Shown in pieces: positions 31,475 through 38,304 of a stretch of 43,811 nucleotides of DNA (within the stretch, counting starts at the first letter, position 1; every line of letters begins with the position of its first letter). The notes under the pieces are model-generated. The model was not told the origin of the DNA, did not search any database, and saw only the letters and a program-made list of their open reading frames with translations. The stretch is from a virus, in IMG/VR virus record IMGVR_UViG_3300020215_000880, positions 1 through 43,811 of that record; one strand, given 5' to 3'. Made by a program: the position numbers and the translations under genes.

Positions 31475-33232
31475 CTAGTTCGGTTTCCCGTCTTGGCCAT
31501 GCGCCACAACCACTTCGTAAATGAACGATCCGCCCGTCGGCGCGAACGCCGCATTGGTGTGCAAATAAGCGCTCAGCTTGTCGCCCGCCACAACCCGGTG
31601 TTTCAAATAATCGCCGTACTGGGTCACAGGGCCGGTCTGGTTGGCCCCAATGGTGGGAAAGGACAGCTGGGAAAGGTCGGTTCCGTTGATTCGTGTGGAC
31701 ACGTCATAACCGCTCGTAATCGGAGTCGACGATGAGTAGTAGATATTGACCGCCACAACGTTCCCCCGGTCCCGCATGTAGGCGTACGTGGACACTGTAA
31801 CGCCTTCAAATGGGACGTTGTTGTAAGTCGTGTTGGCCGCGACGTTCGTTTGAATGAACCGGTAGACGGTCGTTTCCATGTCCGTGAATTTCACCTTGTC
31901 GCTTCCTACACCTGTGCTGCTCACCAAAATGTTCCATTTGCCAGTTCCCTTGAAGGCAACGTGGCTGAAGTTCACGCGGTGTGTGGTGCTGACAAGAACC
32001 GACGGCTCAAACAGATAAGGCTGGGCATGATCCGACGTAAACAGCGTGTTACTGATGGAGATATCGATAGGGTTGGAGCCGCCCCCATCAAAAAAGGTCT
32101 GCCGGCTGTAGCCGTTGAAAAAGGAACCGGAGATATTGGTGATGCTGGACCCCGAGGACGTGGGAGCCGAAAAATAATAATCGTAGGTGTTGTTCGCTTC
32201 GAACTTGGTGTTTGTGATATTAACCGTGGAATTGATGTCTTGATTCAGGCCCTTGTCGTTGGCTTCAATGTCGCACTCATTGAAGTTGATCAGAGCCCCG
32301 ACCACGCGCACGCCAGTGTTGCAGTACCGAAAGTAACAGCGAACCAAGTCCGTGGCGCTGGCAATTTCCGTCGGAAACACAGCGTTCGGGTCAACGTGGC
32401 TCGTGAAATAGATCCCGTGGCCTAAGTAATTGGCAAGCGTGGTTTGCGTACCGTGGCCATTCACGTCCACCAATTCGAACCGGTACGTAATTGAGCCCGC
32501 AACATAAATCCCGTACCGGCCGGCGCCGGAATTCCCGAACACGGCCACGTTTTTTAAGTAGCCATAGCCAGGTCCCCACATCACGATCCCCGTATGGGTC
32601 GTTTCCGCCACACGAAGCCGGATGTTCTCCATCGACACGCCCCAGATCCATTCCGTGGTTTCCGTGCCGATACGGATGGCCGTGCTGGTCCCCACATAAT
32701 AAAGCGTGGTCCCAGAGGCGGATCCGCCAGCGTCCGTCCGGTGCGGCATGCCTTCCCCAATCAGCCGAACCCAGGGTTTATCCAGCACGAGTGTCGTCGT
32801 TTGAAGGTAGTAGGTGCCGCTGGGCAACAGCACATCGCCCCCACCCCAGGTGTTGCTGACGTAATCAATCGTGGCCTGGATACTGGTCGCGTCGTTGTCG
32901 GTGATTCCGTTATCGGTTGCACCGAAATCCTTCACGCTCACACGAGGCAGGGCGCGTTGTGTGTAATTCCCCGGCCACGTCACGCCGACTTGAACAACCG
33001 CGGTTGAGACGTTCAGATGTCTGATTGTGCCTGTGGTCAAATTGACGGGACCCGTTTGCGCGCTGGACGGATTGATCTGCGCGTAATTCGTCGAACCCGT
33101 GGGAATTGTTGTCGATGACAAATCAGTGTAAAAATCCGGATGACCCGTAAACGGATTTCTCATCCGTTTCAGCGTCTCCGCGTCTGACAAGCAAGGAAGG
33201 CTTAGGAGAACGGCGAACAGCAGCTTTCGCAT
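31475..33232 (-). CDS. Sec-exported pectate-lyase-fold tailspike
   Basis: 585 aa with a signal peptide (MRKLLFAVLLSLPCLSDA, cleavage about residue 18). Residues 19-75 share a module with the fibre at 8106 (GHPDFYTDLSSTTIPTGST and YAQINPSSAQTGPVNLTTGT). From about 97 the pectate_lyase_3/tailspike start VSVKDFGATDNGITDND leads into a right-handed beta-helix with a lid-like LLPSGTYYL. Such spikes bind or cut surface polysaccharides. The export signal is unusual. Confidence 0.82.
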   Translation of the reverse strand: MRKLLFAVLLSLPCLSDAETLKRMRNPFTGHPDFYTDLSSTTIPTGSTNYAQINPSSAQTGPVNLTTGTIRHLNVSTAVVQVGVTWPGNYTQRALPRVSVKDFGATDNGITDNDATSIQATIDYVSNTWGGGDVLLPSGTYYLQTTTLVLDKPWVRLIGEGMPHRTDAGGSASGTTLYYVGTSTAIRIGTETTEWIWGVSMENIRLRVAETTHTGIVMWGPGYGYLKNVAVFGNSGAGRYGIYVAGSITYRFELVDVNGHGTQTTLANYLGHGIYFTSHVDPNAVFPTEIASATDLVRCYFRYCNTGVRVVGALINFNECDIEANDKGLNQDINSTVNITNTKFEANNTYDYYFSAPTSSGSSITNISGSFFNGYSRQTFFDGGGSNPIDISISNTLFTSDHAQPYLFEPSVLVSTTHRVNFSHVAFKGTGKWNILVSSTGVGSDKVKFTDMETTVYRFIQTNVAANTTYNNVPFEGVTVSTYAYMRDRGNVVAVNIYYSSSTPITSGYDVSTRINGTDLSQLSFPTIGANQTGPVTQYGDYLKHRVVAGDKLSAYLHTNAAFAPTGGSFIYEVVVAHGQDGKPN

Positions 33233-33289
33233 TTATTTCTTTCGTTTCTTCCGTTTCAACTTCGCGCGCTTGAAGCACATCGTCGGCAT
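33233..33289 (-). CDS. Polycationic 18-aa leader peptide of the spike
   Basis: An 18-codon frame with a perfect AGGAGG six bases before its ATG encodes MPTMCFKRAKLKRKKRKK. Its TAA abuts the ATG of the tailspike gene, which itself has no strong ribosome site, so spike translation is probably coupled to this peptide. The basic tail might slow ribosomes. A real peptide function is not established. Confidence 0.5.
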   Translation of the reverse strand: MPTMCFKRAKLKRKKRKK

Positions 33290-33305
33290 ACAACCTCCTG
33301 GGCAA

Positions 33306-33348
33306 CAAAAAAGGGCCGATGCCTCCGCTTTCGCAGAAACACCGGCCC
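33306..33348 (-). terminator. Intrinsic terminator/attenuator before the spike operon
   Basis: Minus-strand CGGGCCG-type stem: GGGCCG (33313-33318) with CGGCCC (33343-33348), followed by TTTTTTG and directly by the leader-peptide ribosome site. It ends the early operon and leaves no space for a new promoter, so the downstream late genes need read-through or a promoter further upstream. Confidence 0.72.
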
Positions 33349-33382
33349 GTGTAGATAAATCTAGTGGGGCAAAATTTTTAAA

Positions 33383-33520
33383 TTAATGTCCGAAAAACAC
33401 ATGCCTCCATAGGTCAAATGTAAGCGGCACAAATGCTCCGATGGCTAAGAGGAACAAAACAACTATCGCCAAAGGTAAAAACAGTTCATCAAACAGTTTT
33501 TTAAAGTCTTCGAGATTCAC
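33383..33520 (-). CDS. Single-helix membrane microprotein (45 aa)
   Basis: GTG start overlapping the upstream stop (GTGA). The 45-aa product has one hydrophobic helix (residues about 14-32, FLPLAIVVLFLLAIGAFVP) between an acidic N-terminus and an aromatic/His tail. It is the last gene before the terminator. Function unknown. Confidence 0.6.
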   Translation of the reverse strand: MNLEDFKKLFDELFLPLAIVVLFLLAIGAFVPLTFDLWRHVFFGH

Positions 33521-33651
33521 GCTGTTGCCTTACCAAACCTGTTTAGCAACATCTGCATAATCTCAGCGTGGATCCCAAGCTCCATGATCAAAGCAAAGAC
33601 GTGCCGCGCGATCTTTGAGTGCTGGTGCGTTTGGTCCCGCTTATCGATCAC
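33517..33651 (-). CDS. Hypothetical microprotein (44 aa)
   Basis: 44 aa helical product from GTG at 33651 with GGAG upstream and GTGA overlaps to both neighbours. Sequence MIDKRDQTHQHSK...MELGIHAEIMQ. No family. Confidence 0.5.
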   Translation of the reverse strand: MIDKRDQTHQHSKIARHVFALIMELGIHAEIMQMLLNRFGKATA

Positions 33652-33809
33652 GCCCCGTCGCTCCTATGGATCGATGGATATGCACACCAACCCAGCCCTC
33701 GGGAATACCAAATCGTCTGCGCACGGACCGCTCGGGCCTTTAAGTAGAACCGAACGAACCGGACAGGATGAATCAATATGTTCATTATCGCGCTAACCGT
33801 CAGTTCCAT
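33648..33809 (-). CDS. Hypothetical protein (53 aa)
   Basis: 53-aa basic, aromatic product (MELTVSAIMNILIHP...) overlapping the next gene by GTGA. There is no clear ribosome site, so it is less certain than its neighbours, although the stop/start overlap supports it. Confidence 0.4.
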   Translation of the reverse strand: MELTVSAIMNILIHPVRFVRFYLKARAVRAQTIWYSRGLGWCAYPSIHRSDGA

Positions 33810-33824
33810 AAATCGGCACGGTGC

Positions 33825-34064
33825 CTATTGAATATTCCCACCATCTACAAAATCCTTCATCCGCAACTCGAATATGCGATTGATAAATTCATCGCATTCC
33901 GGTGACCCCGGATCATGAGTGCAATTGTGAATGTAGTGATAGCCTTTAACCATCTCTCGCATCACACGGAAGGCGCGGAGGAGAAATTGAAGTGGCTCTT
34001 CCGCATCGTCACGAGATCCGATCCACACACGCTCAATATCTTTTATCCGCTCAAGCGCGGTCAT
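33825..34064 (-). CDS. Hypothetical protein (79 aa)
   Basis: 79-aa helical acidic protein (MTALERIKDIERVWIGSRDD...) whose start overlaps the upstream stop (ATGA). No family recognised. Confidence 0.6.
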   Translation of the reverse strand: MTALERIKDIERVWIGSRDDAEEPLQFLLRAFRVMREMVKGYHYIHNCTHDPGSPECDEFINRIFELRMKDFVDGGNIQ

Positions 34065-34189
34065 CCCCTGACGCTCCCAACATCCGCCGGCTTCTGCTTC
34101 TCTTTACCAGCGCCACAGGCCGAACAGGGCTGGCCGACGATCTTTGGCTTGCCGCAGGTCTTGCAAGGTACGATCTTCGTGGCCATCAT
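34061..34189 (-). CDS. Zinc-ribbon microprotein (42 aa)
   Basis: 42 aa (MMATKIVPCKTCGKPKIVG) with CKTCG and CSACG knuckles, a minimal zinc ribbon. The ATG overlaps the stop of the 57-aa frame (ATGA). The frame is open upstream to 34384, so a single 107-aa product is an alternative, but the ATGA couplings and the Cys motif of the overlapping frame favour two small genes. Confidence 0.55.
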   Translation of the reverse strand: MMATKIVPCKTCGKPKIVGQPCSACGAGKEKQKPADVGSVRG

Positions 34190-34359
34190 CTCACCGCACA
34201 GGCAAAATGCGTCTTGCACTTCGTACACCGGTACATATCCCAAATGGTCTTTCGAACCAAGAGGCCACCACATCCCGCCTCCAAGCAATACCCCAAAATG
34301 TCCCGCCCCTTCTTCGGCTTCAAATCCTCTTTTTGTTTGGCGGGGCGGCTGGAATTCAT
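34186..34359 (-). CDS. Zinc-binding microprotein (57 aa)
   Basis: 57 aa (MNSSRPAKQKED...MYRCTKCKTHFACAVR) with a C-terminal C-x2-C-x5-C motif. Start overlaps the upstream stop as ATGA. No known family. Confidence 0.6.
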   Translation of the reverse strand: MNSSRPAKQKEDLKPKKGRDILGYCLEAGCGGLLVRKTIWDMYRCTKCKTHFACAVR

Positions 34360-34643
34360 CGTTTCTTAACCTGCCTGTAACCACTTCGGGTTATGCTCCA
34401 TGAATCGTTCTCGTCTCTTTGAACTATCATGCGAGACCAACTCCTCCCACAAAAACAATTAATGCGCTTCAGTCGACTCATTACATCCCACTCAGTTCCG
34501 CAATGGCATTTGAAATAACAAGGAACCTCTTTTTGTGGGAGGGGACTCTGAATGGGACCTATTCTCAATTTAACCCCGTGGGCCTGGGGGTTCCCACCCC
34601 TGGGGTCCTGACTATTCCTTGTTTTATCGCTTCGTTTGCGCAT
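34356..34643 (-). CDS. Hypothetical Cys-containing protein
   Basis: 95-aa frame; the convincing part is the C-terminal 55 residues with C-x-C-G (FKCHCGTEWD) and C-x-C-G (INCFCGRSW), zinc-ribbon-like. The first 40 residues are low-complexity and the start is weakly supported. It ends in ATGA overlap with the next gene. Confidence 0.5.
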   Translation of the reverse strand: MRKRSDKTRNSQDPRGGNPQAHGVKLRIGPIQSPLPQKEVPCYFKCHCGTEWDVMSRLKRINCFCGRSWSRMIVQRDENDSWSITRSGYRQVKKR

Positions 34644-34664
34644 TTGGCCTACATTCCGCGAGTG

Positions 34665-34790
34665 CTAATTATGCTGAATCGCTGCAACTCGACTTCCGAT
34701 AATACCCAGTATGTGTTGGGGGGTTATCGGCAAATTACTGACAATCAATCTATTCAACTCTCCGACGGTAAATGACCAATTACGCGTCAT
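34665..34790 (-). CDS. Hypothetical microprotein (41 aa)
   Basis: 41 aa (MTRNWSFTVGELNRLIVSNLP...) starting 8 bp inside the small-terminase gene end. Helical, soluble. No ribosome site, so translation would depend on coupling. Confidence 0.45.
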   Translation of the reverse strand: MTRNWSFTVGELNRLIVSNLPITPQHILGIIGSRVAAIQHN

Positions 34791-35400
34791 TGCTAGCAGA
34801 ATCGAATACTTGATTCTCAATGCTTTCACTATTCAAATTCCGAGTGCTAACATTGACGTCTTGAGCGCTCACATCGATCACTTTCGCTTCACTGATTCGC
34901 CGCAGCTCTTCTTTTTTAGCCTCTAACTCTCTGTCCAGCTCGATATCATCCTTGTCGATCTTAATAATCTGCGTGGCCATATCGGACATGAGACGACCCT
35001 TATCGATACCGATGGCTGATATGGTCATGAGCTGAAGGGCGCTGGAAGCGTCGAGCTTATCGTCGGTGATCTTCTCCTGGGCTCGGTGAGCTGTCTGGAA
35101 GGTCATTCCGAGGAGAGAACGTTTGATGTCGTCAAGTTTCTTATCGTCGATGATCTGATAGCGTTTGTCCTTCTTTACATCATACACGGTAGAGCGGTCA
35201 ATTCCGCTTTCTCTCTCTATTTCCGTTGGGGTTTTTCCGGCTTTGAGCATGGCTGCGACGGCGAGTTTTTCGACGGGAGTGTAGCGTTTACCGGAATCTT
35301 TTTTCTTATACGAGAGAAGGCGATTTCTGCGTTTGAGTTTGGGTTCTGGGTTGATTTCGTTGGGTGGGTTAGGGTTAGAGTTTTGGGGAAGATCGTCCAT
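34780..35400 (-). CDS. terS: Small terminase-like HTH protein
   Basis: 206 aa with a disordered Pro/Asn N-terminus, a helix-turn-helix at about residues 44-78 (VAAMLKAGKTPTEIERESGIDRSTVYDV) and a helical coiled region after it. This layout fits phage small terminases that bind pac/cos sites. A repeated phage promoter lies so close upstream that its mRNA would be nearly leaderless. It is distant from terL. Confidence 0.68.
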   Translation of the reverse strand: MDDLPQNSNPNPPNEINPEPKLKRRNRLLSYKKKDSGKRYTPVEKLAVAAMLKAGKTPTEIERESGIDRSTVYDVKKDKRYQIIDDKKLDDIKRSLLGMTFQTAHRAQEKITDDKLDASSALQLMTISAIGIDKGRLMSDMATQIIKIDKDDIELDRELEAKKEELRRISEAKVIDVSAQDVNVSTRNLNSESIENQVFDSASNDA

Positions 35401-35408
35401 GGTGGTAC

Positions 35409-35438
35409 AAAATAGTACCCGTTCGATAAAAAAGTCAA
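35409..35438 (-). promoter_or_regulatory. Phage-type promoter, copy 2 (small terminase)
   Basis: Minus strand TTGACT (RC of 35433-35438), 18-bp spacer with AACGGGTAC, then TATTTT (RC of 35409-35414). GGTAC and GTACC flank the -10 as an inverted repeat, a possible operator. The ATG of the terminase gene starts only 8 bp after the -10. Confidence 0.68.
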
Positions 35439-35608
35439 GACTGAATGTTTTGAATTTAGGCGCAGTTCACCTTAAATAGGGCTAGCGGTGATTAGAAATA
35501 GTTGTGAGTTTGACGTTCGTGGTTATGGGCTAGTGAGGCGACAGTGTCGCGCTCAATTTCGCGTGGAGCATTCCCGCTCATTCTTTCGATTATCACTTAA
35601 GCATACGC
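35439..35608. other. Palindrome-rich intergenic segment
   Basis: No convincing gene. GCGACA-G-TGTCGC (35536-35548) and CTTAAGC-ATAC-GCTTAAG (35596-35613) are strong palindromes. They may be operator sites or a terminator for the transcript from copy 3 of the promoter, or part of a packaging or replication site. Confidence 0.4.
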
Positions 35609-35710
35609 TTAAGCGCGGGTCTCGCAAACCAGGCCGTGACGTTGATAGTCCGTTTGACGTCCGAGGATCACAATGTCCTCTGCTTGATGATCAAAGAGCC
35701 AATACCGCAT
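35609..35710 (-). CDS. Possible microprotein (33 aa)
   Basis: A 33-aa frame (MRYWLFDHQAEDIVILGRQ...) downstream of promoter copy 3, with no ribosome site. Plausible but weak. Confidence 0.3.
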   Translation of the reverse strand: MRYWLFDHQAEDIVILGRQTDYQRHGLVCETRA

Positions 35711-35786
35711 GGTGAGACGCGCCCTGAACGGGCGAAGCGGGATTGGCTGACTTTGACCGCCTGGGATCCCGGACGACTGAGCTCTA

Positions 35787-35816
35787 AAAGTACTACCCGT
35801 TTCCAACTTAAGTCAA
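35787..35816 (-). promoter_or_regulatory. Phage-type promoter, copy 3
   Basis: Minus strand TTGACT (RC of 35811-35816), 18-bp spacer ending AACGGGTAG, then TACTTT (RC of 35787-35792). Shares GTCTTGACTT and AACGGG at identical spacing with the other two copies. Confidence 0.6.
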
Positions 35817-35827
35817 GACAAATCTCA

Positions 35828-36052
35828 TCAAGCCATTTTTGGCTGCCACTTTCGTTTATGTTTCGCTTCATGGTTAGGCAACGCTTCCCGGATGGAGGGC
35901 AATTTAAAAAAGCTGCGTGGTTTTTTCCTTCTGTCTTCCCGAAAGATGCAGCCATCAAAGACGGCACCGCAATTCCGGCATTTGTTGCGGTGAAGCCGGC
36001 CGATCTCACAATTGAAACAATGATCTGGGACTAAGCGTTCATATTGGGGCAT
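35828..36052 (-). CDS. Zinc-ribbon protein (74 aa)
   Basis: 74 aa from MPQYERLVPDHCFNCEIG; Cys pairs CFNC and CRNC form a ribbon, followed by a basic C-terminus (RREDRRKKPRSFF..., HKRKWQPK). It begins 8 bp after the upstream stop. A longer version to 36157 would overlap the zinc microprotein and is less likely. Confidence 0.55.
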   Translation of the reverse strand: MPQYERLVPDHCFNCEIGRLHRNKCRNCGAVFDGCIFREDRRKKPRSFFKLPSIREALPNHEAKHKRKWQPKMA

Positions 36053-36059
36053 TGGGCCC

Positions 36060-36194
36060 TTAGCATTCGTGCTTTCCGCTGCATGTGTGGCAATAGCTTC
36101 CTCCGCACGCTTTGCAATGCGTGCTTTCGTGCATGTGAATGACGGCGGGGCAGCCATCGCACACGACCATCAAATCTGAGGTCTTTTTAGTCAT
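36060..36194 (-). CDS. Zinc-finger microprotein (44 aa)
   Basis: 44 aa with eight Cys/His ligands in tight order (CDGCPAVIHMH, CKACG, CHTC, HEC), a RING- or ribbon-like pattern in miniature. Its ATG lies inside the end of the YopX gene (8-bp overlap). Confidence 0.62.
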   Translation of the reverse strand: MTKKTSDLMVVCDGCPAVIHMHESTHCKACGGSYCHTCSGKHEC

Positions 36195-36561
36195 TCTCTT
36201 TCTTTAGAAGCTCAGGAGTCTCGAAGATGTTGCCGATGACTTCCCTTTCCACAGCATTGCCCAGAACAATATCGAGATCGTCACCCTCAACACGAAACCC
36301 GCAGTTCTCCCAATACACTTTACCCATACCTTCAACTGGACCGTGAAAGCGCAAAACATCCCCTTCATAAATCTCCACACGATTTTTATCCTTAAGTCCC
36401 GTATACCTCAGCAATTCAAACCGCTCCGCCACCCACGTCTGTCCGTTTACGGTCACGGTATGAGGCGTGCCGTGCAGATGGTGAAAGCTGATGGCCTCCA
36501 CCTCGCACATTTTCTTATCGATCTTGTCCCAGGCTTTGAATTTAATTTCGTTCATTGACAT
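36187..36561 (-). CDS. YopX family protein
   Basis: 124 aa matching the phage YopX family: IKFKAWDKIDKKM near the start, LLRYTGLKDKN, EIYEGDVLRF and the C-terminal EVIGNIFETPELL. Structurally these are small beta-barrel-like proteins whose role is unknown, common in early regions of phages. Confidence 0.85.
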   Translation of the reverse strand: MSMNEIKFKAWDKIDKKMCEVEAISFHHLHGTPHTVTVNGQTWVAERFELLRYTGLKDKNRVEIYEGDVLRFHGPVEGMGKVYWENCGFRVEGDDLDIVLGNAVEREVIGNIFETPELLKKEND

Positions 36562-36589
36562 TCGGTTCTATCAGGTGAAAGACAAGTGA

Positions 36590-36736
36590 TCAATAGACCT
36601 TTCCGTTGTCAGCGATCCTTAGTAGTTCCCCTTCTTTAACGGCACACGAAGCCTTAAATGTTTTAACAATCCTTCCCTTTCTTAATTGCCTACGTTCTAA
36701 CCACAGAAATAAGAGCAAACATAGTTTTCTAATCAT
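36590..36736 (-). CDS. Microprotein with hydrophobic N-terminus (48 aa)
   Basis: 48 aa with AAGGAGG nine bases before its ATG. N-terminus MIRKLCLLLFLWLE is basic then hydrophobic, followed by a basic helix. The strong ribosome site is the main evidence. No family. Confidence 0.6.
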   Translation of the reverse strand: MIRKLCLLLFLWLERRQLRKGRIVKTFKASCAVKEGELLRIADNGKVY

Positions 36737-37039
36737 TGATTGTGCCTCCTTGTGTTCTCAAATCAGCGGACGGGCCGAACCAGTGTATTTCGTTCTCCGT
36801 GATCTGGAACGTGAACGAAACCTCCCATTAAAGGGAAAGTCTTTTTGTGCGCCAGTTATCATTCGCACCCGGCCTTGAACACTTCTTGTACTGTCATCCC
36901 GGTTAATGCCGGGCCACCGTCCGCTTAAAGTGTTTGCCGTGGTCCCGAGGTCCGTACCAAGACGGATTAGCCTGTCTATCCATGGATAGCGTCAAGTTCC
37001 TATTTGCGGTCACGGCAAATTAATGCTGTGGGGCCGGTC
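36737..37039 (-). ncRNA. Structured intergenic element, candidate RNA
   Basis: A 300-bp stretch with no credible ORF. A 9-bp inverted repeat TTTGCCGTG (36933-36941) / CACGGCAAA (37011-37019) closes a region that contains a 14-bp palindrome (36976-36989) and TCCGT/ACGGA (36951-36966). CCCGG/CCGGG (36898-36913) follows. The layout suggests a multi-branched RNA of about 90 nt, possibly a cis-regulator of the 36736 gene or an independent small RNA. Confidence 0.35.
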
Positions 37040-37225
37040 CTAGACCTCACGGATCAGATGTTGCGTTAGCCCATTTCGTCCATTCCCTAGTGATTCGGAA
37101 CACCAGGGCTTTCCTGTGTGTCTGCTGGCCAACCGTTCGCAGTTTAAACTAACACCCTGTTCTAATCTCGGCTTCCGACAGCCGCCCACAGCAAATTGTT
37201 TCCCACCATGCCAATGTACACGCAT
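37040..37225 (-). CDS. Possible small protein (61 aa)
   Basis: 61-aa frame from MRVHWHGGKQFAVGG; basic and Cys/His-containing, but no ribosome site and no family. The upstream in-frame start at 37291 would overlap the neighbouring gene by 56 bp. Confidence 0.35.
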   Translation of the reverse strand: MRVHWHGGKQFAVGGCRKPRLEQGVSLNCERLASRHTGKPWCSESLGNGRNGLTQHLIREV

Positions 37226-37235
37226 GGTGACTTTT

Positions 37236-37493
37236 CTATACAGATTCTCCCTTCTGTATCCGGTCCCATTGGGAGAGAGCTTCGCTGGCAATTCTTTGAT
37301 CGCAAGGCTGGCCAGGTGAATTAAATGATTCGTGATTGTCCTTGCACGGAGCGCTACAGGCGATCTTTTTCAGGGCCTCCACCAACGGCCTCACTTGCTC
37401 AAGGCATTCGAGATACCCTTCGGCCTTAGCAAGCGTCTTCGGATGCAGTTTGTCTTCACTCTCAACAAGCATTCTCGCCTGCTTCTCGTTCAT
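37236..37493 (-). CDS. Hypothetical protein (85 aa)
   Basis: 85 aa from MNEKQARMLVESED; start overlaps the HNH stop (ATGA). Helical N-terminal half and Cys-containing C-terminal half (ACSAPCKDNHESF). No family recognised. Confidence 0.6.
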   Translation of the reverse strand: MNEKQARMLVESEDKLHPKTLAKAEGYLECLEQVRPLVEALKKIACSAPCKDNHESFNSPGQPCDQRIASEALSQWDRIQKGESV

Positions 37494-38065
37494 GGCTTGT
37501 CCTTTAGAGAGCGATGAACCAGACGGTGACACGCAACGCAAAGCCAAATCACCTCCAATGGGTAGCTATAACCTTTGTGGTGATGTCCTTCTATTCGACC
37601 TGAAGCTCCACAAGTTGAGCAAGTGGACAGCTTTGCTATCACTTTTGATTGTACTGCCTTGGCTAAAAGTGACCGCGCTTTGATGTGCTCAGGGTACCGT
37701 AGTCTTTGTATCCGCGCATTACGCTTATCTTTTGCACGTAAAATTGGGTTTTTCTCACGGCGTAATTTTCTCTGATATTCCTTCTTACTAGGGTACGGTC
37801 GATTTCTAAACAAATCTCTTTGGTATTTGGCAGCACACGCTTTGCATTTCCATTCACGACCAAGAGCACTTCGTTTGGCTTTTACAAAAGCGTAAATCGG
37901 CTTTTCAACCCCACATTTTTTACAGCGACGGATCACGTCTAATAGGCTCATCTCCTCCGCCTTTTTCGTCCCTACGATTTGAATGCCAGAGAGATTCTTT
38001 CCACGACAGCCGATACAATCACAATCTGGCGAATGCTTATATGATCCGTCCGGCAATTTGATCAT
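37490..38065 (-). CDS. HNH endonuclease with N-terminal zinc ribbons
   Basis: 191 aa. N-terminal CDCIGC and the CKKCG...CKAC ribbon are followed by a basic linker; the nuclease core is at 148-185: CSTCGASGRIEGHHHKGYSYPLE then WLCVACHRLVH. This is a four-Cys HNH type common as free-standing homing nucleases. ATGA coupling to both neighbours suggests it is maintained as part of the early operon. Confidence 0.82.
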   Translation of the reverse strand: MIKLPDGSYKHSPDCDCIGCRGKNLSGIQIVGTKKAEEMSLLDVIRRCKKCGVEKPIYAFVKAKRSALGREWKCKACAAKYQRDLFRNRPYPSKKEYQRKLRREKNPILRAKDKRNARIQRLRYPEHIKARSLLAKAVQSKVIAKLSTCSTCGASGRIEGHHHKGYSYPLEVIWLCVACHRLVHRSLKDKP

Positions 38066-38304
38066 CTCATCGTCCTTTTTGAAATCGTCACCGCCTCCAC
38101 GTTGGCCACGCCCGTCGAGAGATGAATCGTCGTCGCGTAGCCGTAATTACCGATTGTTAGTCCGGCCTCGACAAGATCCTCAATCGGACTGGATATTTCC
38201 TCAGCGGGGGCCACAGACATCGATGGATCAAGCCAGATGACTAAGTACGAGACTCCCACCACACCAAGCAATCCAACGAGCAGGCCGATAATGTAACGCT
38301 TCAC
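38062..38304 (-). CDS. Membrane-anchored protein, duplication copy A
   Basis: 80 aa, GTG start overlapping the upstream stop (GTGA). One N-terminal helix (VKRYIIGLLVGLLGVVGVSYLVIWL) and an extracytoplasmic soluble part. The first 16 residues match the 43-aa protein at 38782 almost exactly, showing a duplication. Confidence 0.62.
   Translation of the reverse strand: MKRYIIGLLVGLLGVVGVSYLVIWLDPSMSVAPAEEISSPIEDLVEAGLTIGNYGYATTIHLSTGVANVEAVTISKRTMR

Noticed and set aside
34061-34384. Single 107-aa gene covering two microgenes
   Set aside because: An overlapping frame has a Cys motif and ATGA couplings at both ends, which fits two small genes better; kept as an alternative.
34419-34775. 118-aa plus-strand ORF
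   Set aside because: It runs opposite several coupled minus-strand genes and shows no ribosome site or domain.
36606-36878. 90-aa plus-strand ORF
   Set aside because: Opposite a minus-strand microgene with a perfect ribosome site, and lacks its own.
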